Shown one piece after another: positions 50,207-59,012 of a stretch of 64,000 bases of DNA. Origin of the DNA: Mycobacterium simulans (lineage in GTDB: Bacteria; Actinomycetota; Actinomycetes; Mycobacteriales; Mycobacteriaceae); contig NZ_OCVX01000003.1 in assembly GCF_900232995.1 (NCBI RefSeq), positions 2,292,898 to 2,356,897 on the forward strand, given 5' to 3'. Under the pieces are notes generated by a model, which saw nothing but the letters and a program-made list of their open reading frames with translations, searched no databases and was not told where the DNA came from. Within the stretch, counting starts at the first letter, position 1. Each line of letters begins with the position of its first letter. Made by a program: the position numbers and the translations under genes.

Positions 50207-50692
50207 CTATAGGGGGTTCGCGTACCAGCGGGGTTCGATAACCGGCGGGGTTTCCTGCCGTGTTTCCGCCGCGGATATCGGCGGCGGTGTGTGCCGGTAG
50301 GACTCGGGAATGTCCGACAAGCGCTCTGGGAGACCTTCGCGTTGATCGCCGAGCCACGCGATAGTGTCCGGCTCTCCCGGGTGGGACGAGGACCCGGTCG
50401 GCTGGATGCCTTCAAGGTCGAGAAGGTAGTAGTACAGGGCAGGATCGTCGGCGGCGTTCCACGGGCCGGGGTCGATGAGGGATTCTCTGGTGTCACGCAC
50501 GAGTCCCCAGGTGATGTCTGATGGCGGTGCCGTGTACACGAGAAATATCGTCGAACCTTCAGCCCAGGCGTGCGAGACCAGGAACGTATAACGGCCGCCG
50601 TTGTTGTTCTCTGCTATGCGCCGCAAGAGGTTTTGCAGCACATCGGCAGCGAATTCGCGCTGGGATTCGGTGGGCTCAGTTGATGGGGACAT
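50207..50692 (-). CDS. Hypothetical protein, 161 aa
   Basis: Acidic soluble protein starting MSPSTEPTESQREFAADVLQ, with RYTFLVSHAWAEGSTIFLVY, ALYYYLLDLEGIQP and a Pro-rich C-terminus. I do not recognise a family. It is the downstream member of a pair with the 135-aa gene at 50844; a gap of about 150 bp separates them. The acidic, globular character is compatible with an immunity protein, but nothing proves it. Confidence 0.65.
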   Translation of the reverse strand: MSPSTEPTESQREFAADVLQNLLRRIAENNNGGRYTFLVSHAWAEGSTIFLVYTAPPSDITWGLVRDTRESLIDPGPWNAADDPALYYYLLDLEGIQPTGSSSHPGEPDTIAWLGDQREGLPERLSDIPESYRHTPPPISAAETRQETPPVIEPRWYANPL

Positions 50693-50843
50693 AGTTATTC
50701 ACCCAGGGCGGCGTCCAGGTCCAGTCGGGTCCGAGTACGACCACTCCGCTCCCTCCTTGGCGGGGATACATCGATATAAGGCCCTTCTGTCCCCCGTCAG
50801 GGACGCTAAGCCGGCCCTCGTTGATATTGACGACGATTCTCGC

Positions 50844-51251
50844 CTAGATGCGGGCCATTCCGTCGTAGTTATCGGAGCAGAAGATGCACGGTTCGTCGTA
50901 TTCGCTGCCGTAGTTGGCGTAGCGCGAGACGGTACTCACCACCGCTGCCGCCATATCGGCATCAAGCGCCGGCTCGGCGGCCGTGTGGTTGTACGGCTTA
51001 AGTGCCGCCACGCTGGAGACCAATGGGGATCGGTCGTCGGGTTTGCCCGTGACGTCGGCAACGGGCCTACCGTCGACGAACAAGGTGTACAGGTCGTGCT
51101 CCGGGAATCCGTGGTTAATTCGCAGCACCCACCACTGACCGGACTGCGGCGCGGCAAAAGGAAAAAACTTGTATCCAGTCCGCAACCAATGTGGCCGCGT
51201 ACTCCTGTCAATCGCAGGACTGTCCACTGGCTGCCCTTCAGTCTGAGGCAT
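50844..51251 (-). CDS. Hypothetical protein, 135 aa
   Basis: Soluble protein starting MPQTEGQPVDSPAIDRSTRP with YKFFPFAAPQSGQWWVLRIN, DLYTLFVDGRPVADVTG and a C-terminal Cys-containing stretch EPCIFCSDNYDGMARI. The beta-rich middle suggests a small globular domain. No family is recognised. It lies upstream of the 161-aa hypothetical on the same strand and downstream of a decayed stretch. Confidence 0.62.
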   Translation of the reverse strand: MPQTEGQPVDSPAIDRSTRPHWLRTGYKFFPFAAPQSGQWWVLRINHGFPEHDLYTLFVDGRPVADVTGKPDDRSPLVSSVAALKPYNHTAAEPALDADMAAAVVSTVSRYANYGSEYDEPCIFCSDNYDGMARI

Positions 51252-51932
51252 GTTGTGATGTTAAGCCGCCCCTGACCCGTTGCTGATGTGGAGTAAGGCC
51301 TCAGCGCATTAGGGCGTCGAGATGATCCCGCCTTCCCTGGTCGTCTTTAGCGCGTGTCTCGAATGGTGGCCAGGAATGCGTGGTGCACAGTGTTGCTGAG
51401 CAGCTCAATGTCGTTGCTCAGTGCGCTCGCGTAGCCGATTCGGCGAACACATTGTGCTGAATCAGACCGCCCTTACCCGAGTTGCCGCAGCCAGCGATGT
51501 AGGTGCAGTATTGCGCCCAGACCGATAGCCCGCCGGTGTTGGAGCATCCGCTGCTGCGCACCGCCTTCAGACCGGTGGTCGTTGGAGTCATCAATGTCCA
51601 GCGACTTCGATTGTGAGCCAAGCGTTTAGCTTCCTCGACGCAGAACCGTAAATGTTGACCAACAGTCCGGCGGTAAAGCCGTATTCGAACGTGCGTGACC
51701 GAATCGTCTGCAGCACTTGTCGCGGCTTGTGCTTGTCCCGCTCAAACTCGCGTCGAGCACGTCGATCAGCACGCTGGGATTCAGGCCGGCCTTGACGCCC
51801 CTTCGGCTCGTGGTGCCCGCACGGAAGATTGCGGGGAGCTGGCATCCTGGACCAACTTCCGTTCGTAGCATCAGAACAACATGTCCCGGCGGCGCGTCGG
51901 CCCGCGGGTCGGCGATGCAGGAGCAAAGACGT
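51252..51932. other. 680-bp stretch without an intact gene; possible decayed coding sequence
   Basis: On the minus strand, pieces of protein-like sequence lie in different frames and seem to continue one another: RAGTTSRRGVKAGLNPSVLI (51871 downward), then FERDKHKPRQVLQTIRSRTF and GLLVNIYGSASRKLNAWLT (about 51770-51600), and CTYIAGCGNSGKGGLI (about 51500). Frame shifts would be needed to join them. No family is recognised. Nothing else, such as an RNA gene or insertion sequence, is visible. Confidence 0.25.
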
Positions 51933-52391
51933 TTAGTTGCACGCCCAGGTGACGATCCACCCGCCGCCGAGCCTGGTCATGGCGTTCTGTTCTGCGGACG
52001 GACGGGTCGGGCCGATTCCACCGTGGTAGAGCGAACCGTCGTGCGCGACGGCGCCGCAGCCGATGAACCTGCTGACCACCTTGCAGCCAGGGCTGCCACA
52101 TTGTCTCAATGCGGCTTGATCCGCATCTGCGCGGCTTCGATGGCGCCACGCTTTGCCTATTGCGCCGTTATCGGCAACGGCAATCGCGCCGTAACGGGTG
52201 GACGGAGGGACAGGCCGCACAACGGCGATCGAACCCTTGTCCGCATGCGCGACTGGTTTGTGGGTGTGGGCCTCCGCCGAATGCAATGGCAGGACCAAGC
52301 CGGCACCGGCTAGGGCGGCGACCGCAAGCGCGACGCGATGCCGAAGCTTTGTTGTCGTGTGATGACCCCTGTACAACCTCAACATCTTCAT
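51933..52391 (-). CDS. Secreted DUF4189-like protein
   Basis: 152-aa exported protein. The signal peptide is RHRVALAVAALAGAGLVLPL with an Ala-x-Ala site near SAEA. The mature part shows the DUF4189 pattern: RYGAIAVADNGAIGKAW, then ADADQAALRQCG, CKVVSRFIGCGAVAHDG and WIVTWACN, with Cys residues that can pair. Function unknown; such proteins are common in mycobacteria and lie outside the membrane. The ATG at 52391 is chosen because the signal peptide starts there. Confidence 0.82.
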   Translation of the reverse strand: MKMLRLYRGHHTTTKLRHRVALAVAALAGAGLVLPLHSAEAHTHKPVAHADKGSIAVVRPVPPSTRYGAIAVADNGAIGKAWRHRSRADADQAALRQCGSPGCKVVSRFIGCGAVAHDGSLYHGGIGPTRPSAEQNAMTRLGGGWIVTWACN

Positions 52392-52562
52392 TGCCTCATG
52401 TTCGATCCGCCGATGGATGTGGGGCGAAGCCGCACGAAACCCAATATTTACGTGTTCGAAAAAATCATCTTCTATATTACCGGCTTCTAAGTCCACGAGC
52501 GCCCCCGTGAGGTTTGGGCGTCCGGTGATTGACTCGCGGTCTGGGACCAGTCGGGCGAAGCG

Positions 52563-53558
52563 CTACTCGGCTGGGCGCGCGGCGAAGAACCGGGCGGCCT
52601 TACGGATGGATTCTTCGACGGGCTCGGGTGTCCAGCCGAGTTCGCGTTCGGCCTTGCCGTGGTCGAGCGGCGACATCAGTTCCGCCATGCGGATGCCGAC
52701 ATAAGCAAACGGCAGGTCGCGACGTAACACCCGGGCGGCGAGATCGTTGAGGCGCGCTACGGCACGCAAAACGGACAGTGGAATCGGGATGCGCGGCGGG
52801 CGTCGACCGACGGCGCGAGCCGTTATGGCGTGGATCTCGCGGGTGCTCATGTAGCGATCGGAGATGATATAGCGGTGACCGTCGCGACCCCGATCGGCCG
52901 CGAGAAGCATTGCGCGGGCAGCATCTTCGATGCCGACGACCTCGGAGGAGAACCCGAGATAGAACGGGAACCGTCCGGTGGCGACTCGGGCGATGAGCGA
53001 CCCGTGTGGCGTCGGCGCCCAATCCCGGGGCCCGTAGGTGGTCGAGACACACAGGGCGACCGTTGGAAGCCCTTCGTCCCGGGCGTAACGCATGACCAAA
53101 TCCTCAGCCAGAACCCGTGATTCGATGTAGGCACCGCCGTCGGTCCAGTTATGTGGATCGTCTTCGGTAACAGCGCGATGGTCGTTGATCGCCAGTGTGC
53201 CTGTGCTGCTGGTGAATACAAACTTTCGTAGATCAGCGGCAACCGCCGCATCGAGCACATGCCGGAGGCCTTCGACGTTGGTGCGAAACAAGGGGGTGGG
53301 GTCGCGCAGCCACATCCGTGCGTCGAGCACGCAGTAGTAGACGACGTCGCAGCCTGCCATCGCAGCACGCAGCGCCGCATCGTCGAAGATGTCGCCGTAG
53401 CAGCGTTCGACGTCGAGGTCGTCGATGCCCTTGGTAGAACTGGTGTGCCGCACCATGACCCGCACGTCTTCGCCGGCCGCCACGAGTTGGCGGGTGACAT
53501 GCGAACCCAGGAAGCCGCTGGCGCCGATGACCAGCTTCTTCGCCCGTGCAGTGGTCAT
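52563..53558 (-). CDS. NAD-dependent epimerase/3-beta-HSD-like extended SDR
   Basis: 331-aa extended SDR. The nucleotide motif is IGASGFLGSHV, and STGTLAIND and GPRDW are further family blocks. The active-site line reads YIESRVLAED: Tyr-x3-Arg where Lys is usual. It may act on a sterol- or sugar-like substrate. The ATG overlaps the upstream epimerase stop by 4 bp. A run of Arg-rich helices near the C-terminus (LRAVARLNDLAARVLRRDL) could touch membranes. Confidence 0.87.
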   Translation of the reverse strand: MTTARAKKLVIGASGFLGSHVTRQLVAAGEDVRVMVRHTSSTKGIDDLDVERCYGDIFDDAALRAAMAGCDVVYYCVLDARMWLRDPTPLFRTNVEGLRHVLDAAVAADLRKFVFTSSTGTLAINDHRAVTEDDPHNWTDGGAYIESRVLAEDLVMRYARDEGLPTVALCVSTTYGPRDWAPTPHGSLIARVATGRFPFYLGFSSEVVGIEDAARAMLLAADRGRDGHRYIISDRYMSTREIHAITARAVGRRPPRIPIPLSVLRAVARLNDLAARVLRRDLPFAYVGIRMAELMSPLDHGKAERELGWTPEPVEESIRKAARFFAARPAE

Positions 53559-54649
53559 TGACGTTCGCGGGTCGTGGGTGCGAGCGCTTCAGGGCCAAAC
53601 TTGTTGCCAATGAGGGTCCACGGGTCGGCGTAAGGACCGCGATGTTCGAGCCGGCGTTGTAGGAGCAGTAGTGCGCGCATCGTCGGGCGGACCACCGGGC
53701 CGAGCGCCTTGAGCAGAATGCGGCGCCGGCCCATCGATTCCGTGATCCAGGCGACGGTGCCTGGCCAGTCATGTTCCTGATAGCCAAGTAGTGCTTGGGA
53801 TTCGGCGGTATCGAACCAGCCGGCGAAGGCCCAACCGCGGTCGTCGTCGGGATCACCGGGCAGCCCGGCCGACGGGCCGAGGCGGCCAATGCCGACGGCG
53901 GCCATCATGTCGTCCTGCAGGTCGCTCATCAGCTGGACGTAGGTTTCATTGCCGGCAACCACGAGCACCTTCCCATCGATGATGGCCCGACGGTCGACGG
54001 CGTTGGCGAAGGCCAGCGCGACATCGCGGGCATCGACGGCGTGCATGCGGTTGTCTGTTGGGGTAGCCCGCACCAGCAGCAGGTAGTCGGCGTCCAGATT
54101 GGCAGCGCCGTCGGGCGAGACGATCGCACCCAGCCGCAATATGGCATGCGGCAGACCGATTTCCGCGATGGCGGCCTCGGCCAGAATCTTGTCCTCACCG
54201 TACTGATCGATCGGATTCACTGGGGTATCACCGGTGATGCGTTCGGGATAGCGGTGCGGGTTACGGGCGCCGTAGACCGCGGCGCTGGAGGCGAACACGA
54301 CAAACGGTGGATCGCCTAATGTTTGCGCCGCCTTCACCAGGTTTCGGGTTCCGTCCACGTTAACTCTGCGTGCCAACCCGGGATTGCGATATGAGGGAGG
54401 CGCGACGATCGCCGCCAGGTGAACGATCGCGACCGGTTGATGGCGGGCCACCACGGTGACGACGGCGTCAGCGTCCGTGAGATCGGTGTGCGTCGGTATC
54501 AGCGCGCCGGGGCACGTGACGATCGCAGCCGAATTGTCGTTGGTTACGTCCATCGCGATCACGGTGTGGCCCCGGCGCAGCAGGATCTCGGTGCACAGCT
54601 TGCCCACCTGGCCGAAAGCGCCGGTGACAAGAATCGTGTGCCCTGTCAT
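53555..54649 (-). CDS. NAD-dependent epimerase/dehydratase-family extended SDR
   Basis: 364-aa extended SDR. The nucleotide motif is VTGAFGQVGKL, followed by SSAAVYGARNPHRYPE, and the active site YGEDKILAE has Tyr-x3-Lys intact. The C-terminal ~60 residues are basic (MGRRRILLKALGPVVRPTMR). Paralogue of the downstream gene, with 4-bp overlap; the upstream SnoaL-like gene also overlaps. The three genes form one minus-strand operon facing the divergent acyl-CoA dehydrogenase pair. Confidence 0.9.
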   Translation of the reverse strand: MTGHTILVTGAFGQVGKLCTEILLRRGHTVIAMDVTNDNSAAIVTCPGALIPTHTDLTDADAVVTVVARHQPVAIVHLAAIVAPPSYRNPGLARRVNVDGTRNLVKAAQTLGDPPFVVFASSAAVYGARNPHRYPERITGDTPVNPIDQYGEDKILAEAAIAEIGLPHAILRLGAIVSPDGAANLDADYLLLVRATPTDNRMHAVDARDVALAFANAVDRRAIIDGKVLVVAGNETYVQLMSDLQDDMMAAVGIGRLGPSAGLPGDPDDDRGWAFAGWFDTAESQALLGYQEHDWPGTVAWITESMGRRRILLKALGPVVRPTMRALLLLQRRLEHRGPYADPWTLIGNKFGPEALAPTTRERQ

Positions 54650-55143
54650 CGACCCAACCTGCGCGTCAGGGCGGCACCCGCGTCACGCAGCCGCGGCGAA
54701 ATGCGCACCGAGAAAAGAGGATTGAAGATGTCCTCACGTAACCGGGTCAGCGTGGAGGTCTTGATCAGCCAGCGACCGTCGACCTTCTCGTAGGTCTCGT
54801 GGTAGTGACCTTGCCCGTTGAGGTTGACGCCCGGTGCCAAGCGCACCACGTCCTGCAGCGCCCAGATCCCGGTCGCGGTCGTCGCGGACGTCAGCTCGAT
54901 CTCGGGCGCGTGCACCTGATGCACCGTCGGTTGTGATGGCTTCCCCAGGGCGTTGCGCACATAGGACACAAACTCGTCGGCGCCGCGGATGAGTTGCCCG
55001 CCGGACGGCGAGGTATCGCTCACGAAATCGTCGGTGAATAGCTGCCGCCAGTCGTCCCACCGTTTGGTGTCCAGGTAGCGGCAGTATCGGGCCTTGAGCT
55101 GCTTGATCGCCTCGATCTCACACAGTGTGGCGGCATCCAGCAT
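54646..55143 (-). CDS. SnoaL-like/NTF2-fold protein
   Basis: 165-aa SnoaL-like protein: LCEIEAIKQLKARYCRYLDT, FTDDFVSDTSPSGG, GHYHETYEKVDGRWLIKTS. Possible small hydratase, cyclase or isomerase. ATG 55143 has GAAGGGA upstream; a longer frame exists but adds no domain content. First gene of the epimerase operon. A perfect cluster palindrome sits 65 bp upstream, in the divergent promoter gap. Confidence 0.84.
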   Translation of the reverse strand: MLDAATLCEIEAIKQLKARYCRYLDTKRWDDWRQLFTDDFVSDTSPSGGQLIRGADEFVSYVRNALGKPSQPTVHQVHAPEIELTSATTATGIWALQDVVRLAPGVNLNGQGHYHETYEKVDGRWLIKTSTLTRLREDIFNPLFSVRISPRLRDAGAALTRRLGR

Positions 55144-55207
55144 CGCGGTCCCTTCATGGTCAATCTGCACCTCATAGCCAGATTGAGAGATTACTACTTC
55201 CGCTATA

Positions 55208-55222
55208 GAGAATGTTATTCTC
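55208..55222. promoter_or_regulatory. Perfect copy of the cluster palindrome in a divergent promoter
   Basis: GAGAATGTTATTCTC matches all 12 arm positions of GAGAAT-N3-ATTCTC. It lies between the divergent SnoaL-like gene (start 55143) and the acyl-CoA dehydrogenase gene (start 55256). TTGAGA at 55183-55188 and TATAGAGAAT just downstream could be the promoter elements it overlaps. Confidence 0.6.
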
Positions 55223-55255
55223 GCTGAGAACGGTGACGACGGGAGGCAGCCTGCG

Positions 55256-56266
55256 ATGTTGTTGGAGTTCGATGCTGATCAGCGGCTATGGCAGCAAACG
55301 GTTCGCGATGTGGTCGCTAAGCAATGTCCGCCGTCGTTGGTGCGAGGTGTGGCCGAGAATGGCGTCGACCCGAGCCCGCTATGGAAGGTCTATCTGGACC
55401 TTGGCTGGACCGAGCTGAACGACCCAGCCCGTGCGGTGGAGTTGGCAATCGTACTCGAAGAGCTGGGTCACGCGACCGATCCCACGCCGTTCCTAGCCAC
55501 GATGAGCCAGTTCGCGCCGTTGGCCGGGGATCGATTCGACCCGCACGTGTCGGGTACCGCCGTCTACGGCGGGGTGACCGCGCGCCGGGACGCCGACGGT
55601 TGGGTGTTGGACGGGACGGCCCGCCATGTCCTCGACGGCGATCGTGCGGACCGGCTGGCGGTGGCAACGGAGGCCGGGGTTTTCCTCGTCGAAGCCAGTC
55701 AGGTGGCCGGTGCGGTTTTCAAGCGGCGCGAATCCATTTTCGACCCGGTGTTGCATGTCGCCGACTTGACGTTCGGCGAGGTGCGGGTGCCCGACAGTGC
55801 CCGGGTGACCGTGGACCGCGAGCGGGCGCGTCAGATCGCGCTGACGGGCATGGCCATGACGATGGTCGGCGCCTGCCAACGCATCCTCGATCTGGTGCTC
55901 GAGCATGTCCGCAGCCGTCATCAATTCGGGGTACCGATCGGCTCATTCCAAGCGGTCCAACACAAGGCTGCTGATATGCACGTCGCGGTGGAACGCGCTC
56001 GGGCACTCGCGTACTTCGCCGCGTTGACCATCGCGGCCGACGACCCCCGGCGCCGGCTGGCGGCCGCGATGGCCAAGGCATCGGCGGGGGAGTGCCAGTC
56101 GCTGGTGTTTCGTCATGGCTTACAACTGCACGGCGCAATGGGATTCACGTGGGAGAACGACCTGCAATTCGCGCTGAAGAGAGCCAAAGCGGGCGAGCTG
56201 ATGCTCGGCGGCGCCGCCGAGCATCGTGCGCAGATCGCCGAGGAGTACCGTGCAGCTGACTTTTGA
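55256..56266 (+). CDS. Acyl-CoA dehydrogenase, short subunit type
   Basis: 336-aa acyl-CoA dehydrogenase-family protein with a reduced N-terminus and middle domain. The C-terminal helical domain holds RHQFGVPIGSFQAVQHKAAD and LQLHGAMGFTWENDLQFALK. Together with the full-length FadE whose start overlaps its 3' end by 17 bp, it should form a heteromeric dehydrogenase. ATG 55256 has GGGAGGCAG upstream. Confidence 0.9.
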   Translation: MLLEFDADQRLWQQTVRDVVAKQCPPSLVRGVAENGVDPSPLWKVYLDLGWTELNDPARAVELAIVLEELGHATDPTPFLATMSQFAPLAGDRFDPHVSGTAVYGGVTARRDADGWVLDGTARHVLDGDRADRLAVATEAGVFLVEASQVAGAVFKRRESIFDPVLHVADLTFGEVRVPDSARVTVDRERARQIALTGMAMTMVGACQRILDLVLEHVRSRHQFGVPIGSFQAVQHKAADMHVAVERARALAYFAALTIAADDPRRRLAAAMAKASAGECQSLVFRHGLQLHGAMGFTWENDLQFALKRAKAGELMLGGAAEHRAQIAEEYRAADF

Positions 56267-57425
56267 TCCCGATGTCGAGGCGTTCCGTGCCGAGTTTGCG
56301 GCCTTCCTCGACGCAAATCTGCCGCCGGCAAGCGAAACCCTGGAGCGTCCCCGCTCGGTGTCACACATGCCGCTGTGGGCGCGACGTTGGCAGCGACTGC
56401 TTTTCGACAATGGTTGGCTATTACCAAGTCAGCCATCGGAATTCGGTGGGCGCAATGCCACGGTGCTGCAGCAGTTCGTGTACCTGGAAGAACTGTGCCG
56501 CCGCCGGATCTATCACAGCCTCAACCCGCAAGGCGTGAATATCGTTGCGGCCTCGCTGTTGTCGTTCGGAAGCGAGGAGCAAAAGCACCGCTGGGCGGTG
56601 CCGATCCTGCGCGCCGAGATCACGGCCTCGCTGGGGATGAGCGAGCCGAGTGCCGGTTCGGACTTGGCGTCGTTGCGCACCAGTGCGGTGCGCGAGGGCG
56701 ATCACTTCGTGGTCAACGGCCAGAAGGTGTGGACCTCCGGCGCCCATGATGCCGACGTGTTGTTGACGTTTGTACGCACTGATCCCGACGCGCCAAAACA
56801 CAAGGGCATCAGCGCCTTAGTGATCCCGACGGATACCGAGGGCATCGTGCGGCGGCCGTTCCCGTCGATCTGCTCGGCCGACGACCTGGATTTCAACGAG
56901 GTGTTCTTCACCGATGTGCGGGTTCCGGCGGAGAACCTGGTCGGTGAGCTCAACCAGGGCTGGGCGGTAGCCAACGGGTCCCTCGGGCACGAGCGCACCA
57001 TGATGTGGCTGGGGTTCGCTGACCGGCTGGACAACATGATCGCCGATTTCCGTCCTGGCACGGCGCTCGATCGGGACTATTACGCAACCGCGATCATGGA
57101 CAAACATGCGTTGCGGCTCTTGGGTTCCGTGGCGCTGGCACGCGCCGCCCGGGGCGAAGACGACGTGGCCCAACTGTCGGTGCTCAAGCTGCTCGGCTCT
57201 GAAGCCGAGCGGGGCGCATACGAACATGCCCTGCACGCCGCCGGGTCCGACGGGCTCATCCATCCGGCGCTGAGCGGTCCGTATGCACCGATGAACCTGG
57301 ACCACTATTTCGCGAGCTGGTTCGAGCGTTATGCCCGCAGCTTCTCCGGCACCATCGCCGGTGGCACGTCGGAAATCCAGCGCAACATCATCGCCCAGCG
57401 CGTGCTCGGGTTGCCCCGCGGCTAG
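56250..57425 (+). CDS. Acyl-CoA dehydrogenase (FadE-type)
   Basis: 391-aa flavoenzyme, paralogue of 20414-21589 over nearly its whole length: same start MQLTFD-DVEAFRAEF, ITASLGMSEPSAGSDLASL, GQKVWTSGAHDAD, and GGTSEIQRNIIAQRVLGLPR. GTG 56250 with GAGGAG upstream. It overlaps the short subunit gene, which supports a heteromeric enzyme. It is followed by a strong hairpin and converges with a Mam-type gene. Confidence 0.93.
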   Translation: MQLTFDPDVEAFRAEFAAFLDANLPPASETLERPRSVSHMPLWARRWQRLLFDNGWLLPSQPSEFGGRNATVLQQFVYLEELCRRRIYHSLNPQGVNIVAASLLSFGSEEQKHRWAVPILRAEITASLGMSEPSAGSDLASLRTSAVREGDHFVVNGQKVWTSGAHDADVLLTFVRTDPDAPKHKGISALVIPTDTEGIVRRPFPSICSADDLDFNEVFFTDVRVPAENLVGELNQGWAVANGSLGHERTMMWLGFADRLDNMIADFRPGTALDRDYYATAIMDKHALRLLGSVALARAARGEDDVAQLSVLKLLGSEAERGAYEHALHAAGSDGLIHPALSGPYAPMNLDHYFASWFERYARSFSGTIAGGTSEIQRNIIAQRVLGLPRG

Positions 57426-57434
57426 GTTTTCCCG

Positions 57435-57492
57435 CGAGCAGACGCAGAATCGCACAAAATCTCGTGATTTTGTGCGATTCTGCGTCTGCTCG
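57435..57492. terminator. Long hairpin between convergent genes (REP-like)
   Basis: Arms of 27 bp (57435-57461 and 57466-57492) are perfect reverse complements around a 4-nt loop. The core CGAGCAGACGCAGAATCGCA is shared with the hairpin at 28952-29011. It lies between the ends of a plus-strand and a minus-strand gene and can act as a bidirectional terminator. Confidence 0.75.
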
Positions 57493-57501
57493 GCGGAGAG
57501 A

Positions 57502-58110
57502 CTAGACCGGGTCGAACTTGGTGATCAGCCAGGCGCCGTTGACGCGGGTCATGCTCACCAGGACGCTGCTGGCCGACATGGCGGGGTCGGGCTTGTCTTT
57601 GCTTGTGGTGGTCTGATTGACGTACACGAGGACGACGGCCGAATCCGGGTGTAACTCCGACACTGCGGTCCCGACAACGTGGGCGGTGGTTTTCAGCGAC
57701 TTCTGCTTGGCCGCCGGAGCCACGATCTGCTCGGTGAATTGGTTGTAGTACGACAGGAAATTCCCGGAAAGGTGCGCCTTGGCGGTGGCGAAGTCCTTGT
57801 CGAGCGACTCGGGTGAATAGGAGAGCAGCGCAACCGTTCCCTCGGAGGCCGCGGTGACGACCGCACGGGCGACGCTGGGGTCGGTCCGTCGGTTCGGCTG
57901 GTAGCGCTCAAAGTACAGCCACGTCGCCACACCGGCGGATATCAGCAGCAGGAGTGTCAGAGTCGCAGGAACGACTTTCACCTTGCGCAGCGCGCGTGAC
58001 CAGTCACGCCGCTCGCGTTTGGCTCGTTTGGGGGAGTCGTCTTGAGTGGGAGCCGTGGTCGCCGCATCGGTGGCTTCGATGTCGTGGGTTTCATCCCTTT
58101 CACCGGTCAC
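57502..58110 (-). CDS. Mce-associated (Mam/Omam-type) membrane protein
   Basis: 202-aa bitopic membrane protein. An acidic/basic cytoplasmic N-terminus is followed by one transmembrane helix ([20 protein letters not shown]) and an extracytoplasmic domain of the Mam type ([20 protein letters not shown], late [20 protein letters not shown]). Mam proteins support Mce lipid-import complexes. No mce genes are nearby, so this is an orphan of the Omam kind. The GTG start overlaps the upstream Mam gene's stop (GTGA). Confidence 0.88.
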   Translation of the reverse strand: MTGERDETHDIEATDAATTAPTQDDSPKRAKRERRDWSRALRKVKVVPATLTLLLLISAGVATWLYFERYQPNRRTDPSVARAVVTAASEGTVALLSYSPESLDKDFATAKAHLSGNFLSYYNQFTEQIVAPAAKQKSLKTTAHVVGTAVSELHPDSAVVLVYVNQTTTSKDKPDPAMSASSVLVSMTRVNGAWLITKFDPV

Positions 58111-58916
58111 GGTACGAATTCCAATTTCGACATCTTGTACTGTCCGCCTTCTTCGGTCACGGTTACCCGCAGCCGCCACACGCGTGGTTCGTCTTTGGCA
58201 CCAGCGGCATTGGTGATCGACGATGTCGCCACGACCAACACCGATGCGGAATGCTCGTCCATGGATTCGACGGCCGCCGCGTTGATCGTTCCCTGCGTGA
58301 CCACTTTGGACTCCTCGACCACCGACACGAAATCCTTTGCACGCTGCTGGAAGTCGTCCCTGAACTGGCCGGTGGAGCTGTCCAGCAGCCGCTGGACGTC
58401 ATCCTTTGCCCTACGGAAGTCCAAGGACGCCATGTTGACTACGCCCTGCTTGGCCCCGGCGATGAAGTTCGCGGCGCGCTGCCGTCGCTCGGTGGCGTTA
58501 CGTTCTTGCCACAGCACGTATCCGCTGGCGCCAACAAGTGCGCAGATGAGGATGATCGCGACCACTTTGAAAGTCGCTGACAGTGACGGCAACCGGCTGG
58601 CGGACCTCAGCCACCTCGGCCGTGCGGATTCCGGCGCCGCAGCTTCGACGGTCTCCGAATCGGACTCTTCGACGTCGGGGCCTTGTTCGTCGGCGGCCTC
58701 GGCCTCAGGGCTCTCGGCGGATTCGGCCTCGCCCTCGCCGGACTCGGTGGATTCGGCCTTCCGCACTTCGCGCCGTAGCCGGGCGGCACGGGCACGCGCG
58801 CGAGCGGCGGCGGCCAACGCTTCGGCTTCGGCGGCTTCTGCCTCGGCTTCCTCGAGCAACGCCATCGCGTCGGCTTGCGATATGGCCGAATCTTCCGGAG
58901 GCGTCTCCTCACCCAC
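58107..58916 (-). CDS. Mce-associated (Mam/Omam-type) membrane protein with acidic N-terminus
   Basis: 269-aa protein. The N-terminal ~100 residues are Ala/Glu-rich and probably coiled coil ([20 protein letters not shown]), then one membrane helix ([20 protein letters not shown]) and a Mam-type domain ending [19 protein letters not shown]. It pairs with the next Mam gene, similar in layout to the two-gene orphan Mam pairs of M. tuberculosis. It probably stabilises an Mce transporter encoded elsewhere, which would fit lipid import for the catabolic genes around it. Confidence 0.88.
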   Translation of the reverse strand: MGEETPPEDSAISQADAMALLEEAEAEAAEAEALAAAARARARAARLRREVRKAESTESGEGEAESAESPEAEAADEQGPDVEESDSETVEAAAPESARPRWLRSASRLPSLSATFKVVAIILICALVGASGYVLWQERNATERRQRAANFIAGAKQGVVNMASLDFRRAKDDVQRLLDSSTGQFRDDFQQRAKDFVSVVEESKVVTQGTINAAAVESMDEHSASVLVVATSSITNAAGAKDEPRVWRLRVTVTEEGGQYKMSKLEFVP

Positions 58917-59012
58917 TGCGAGTCCCGCCCGTCACCATCGTCAGCGCATCAGGGTCGCTGCGGAACGGGCTTAGCACGGGAATTCGTTCCCGCACGCAAA
59001 GGCGTTCGCGGG

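Noticed and set aside
49156..50496. 446-aa version of the phosphotransferase
   Set aside because: The first ~148 codons are Pro/Arg-rich, out-of-character sequence; the family starts at MHPGQL (50052).
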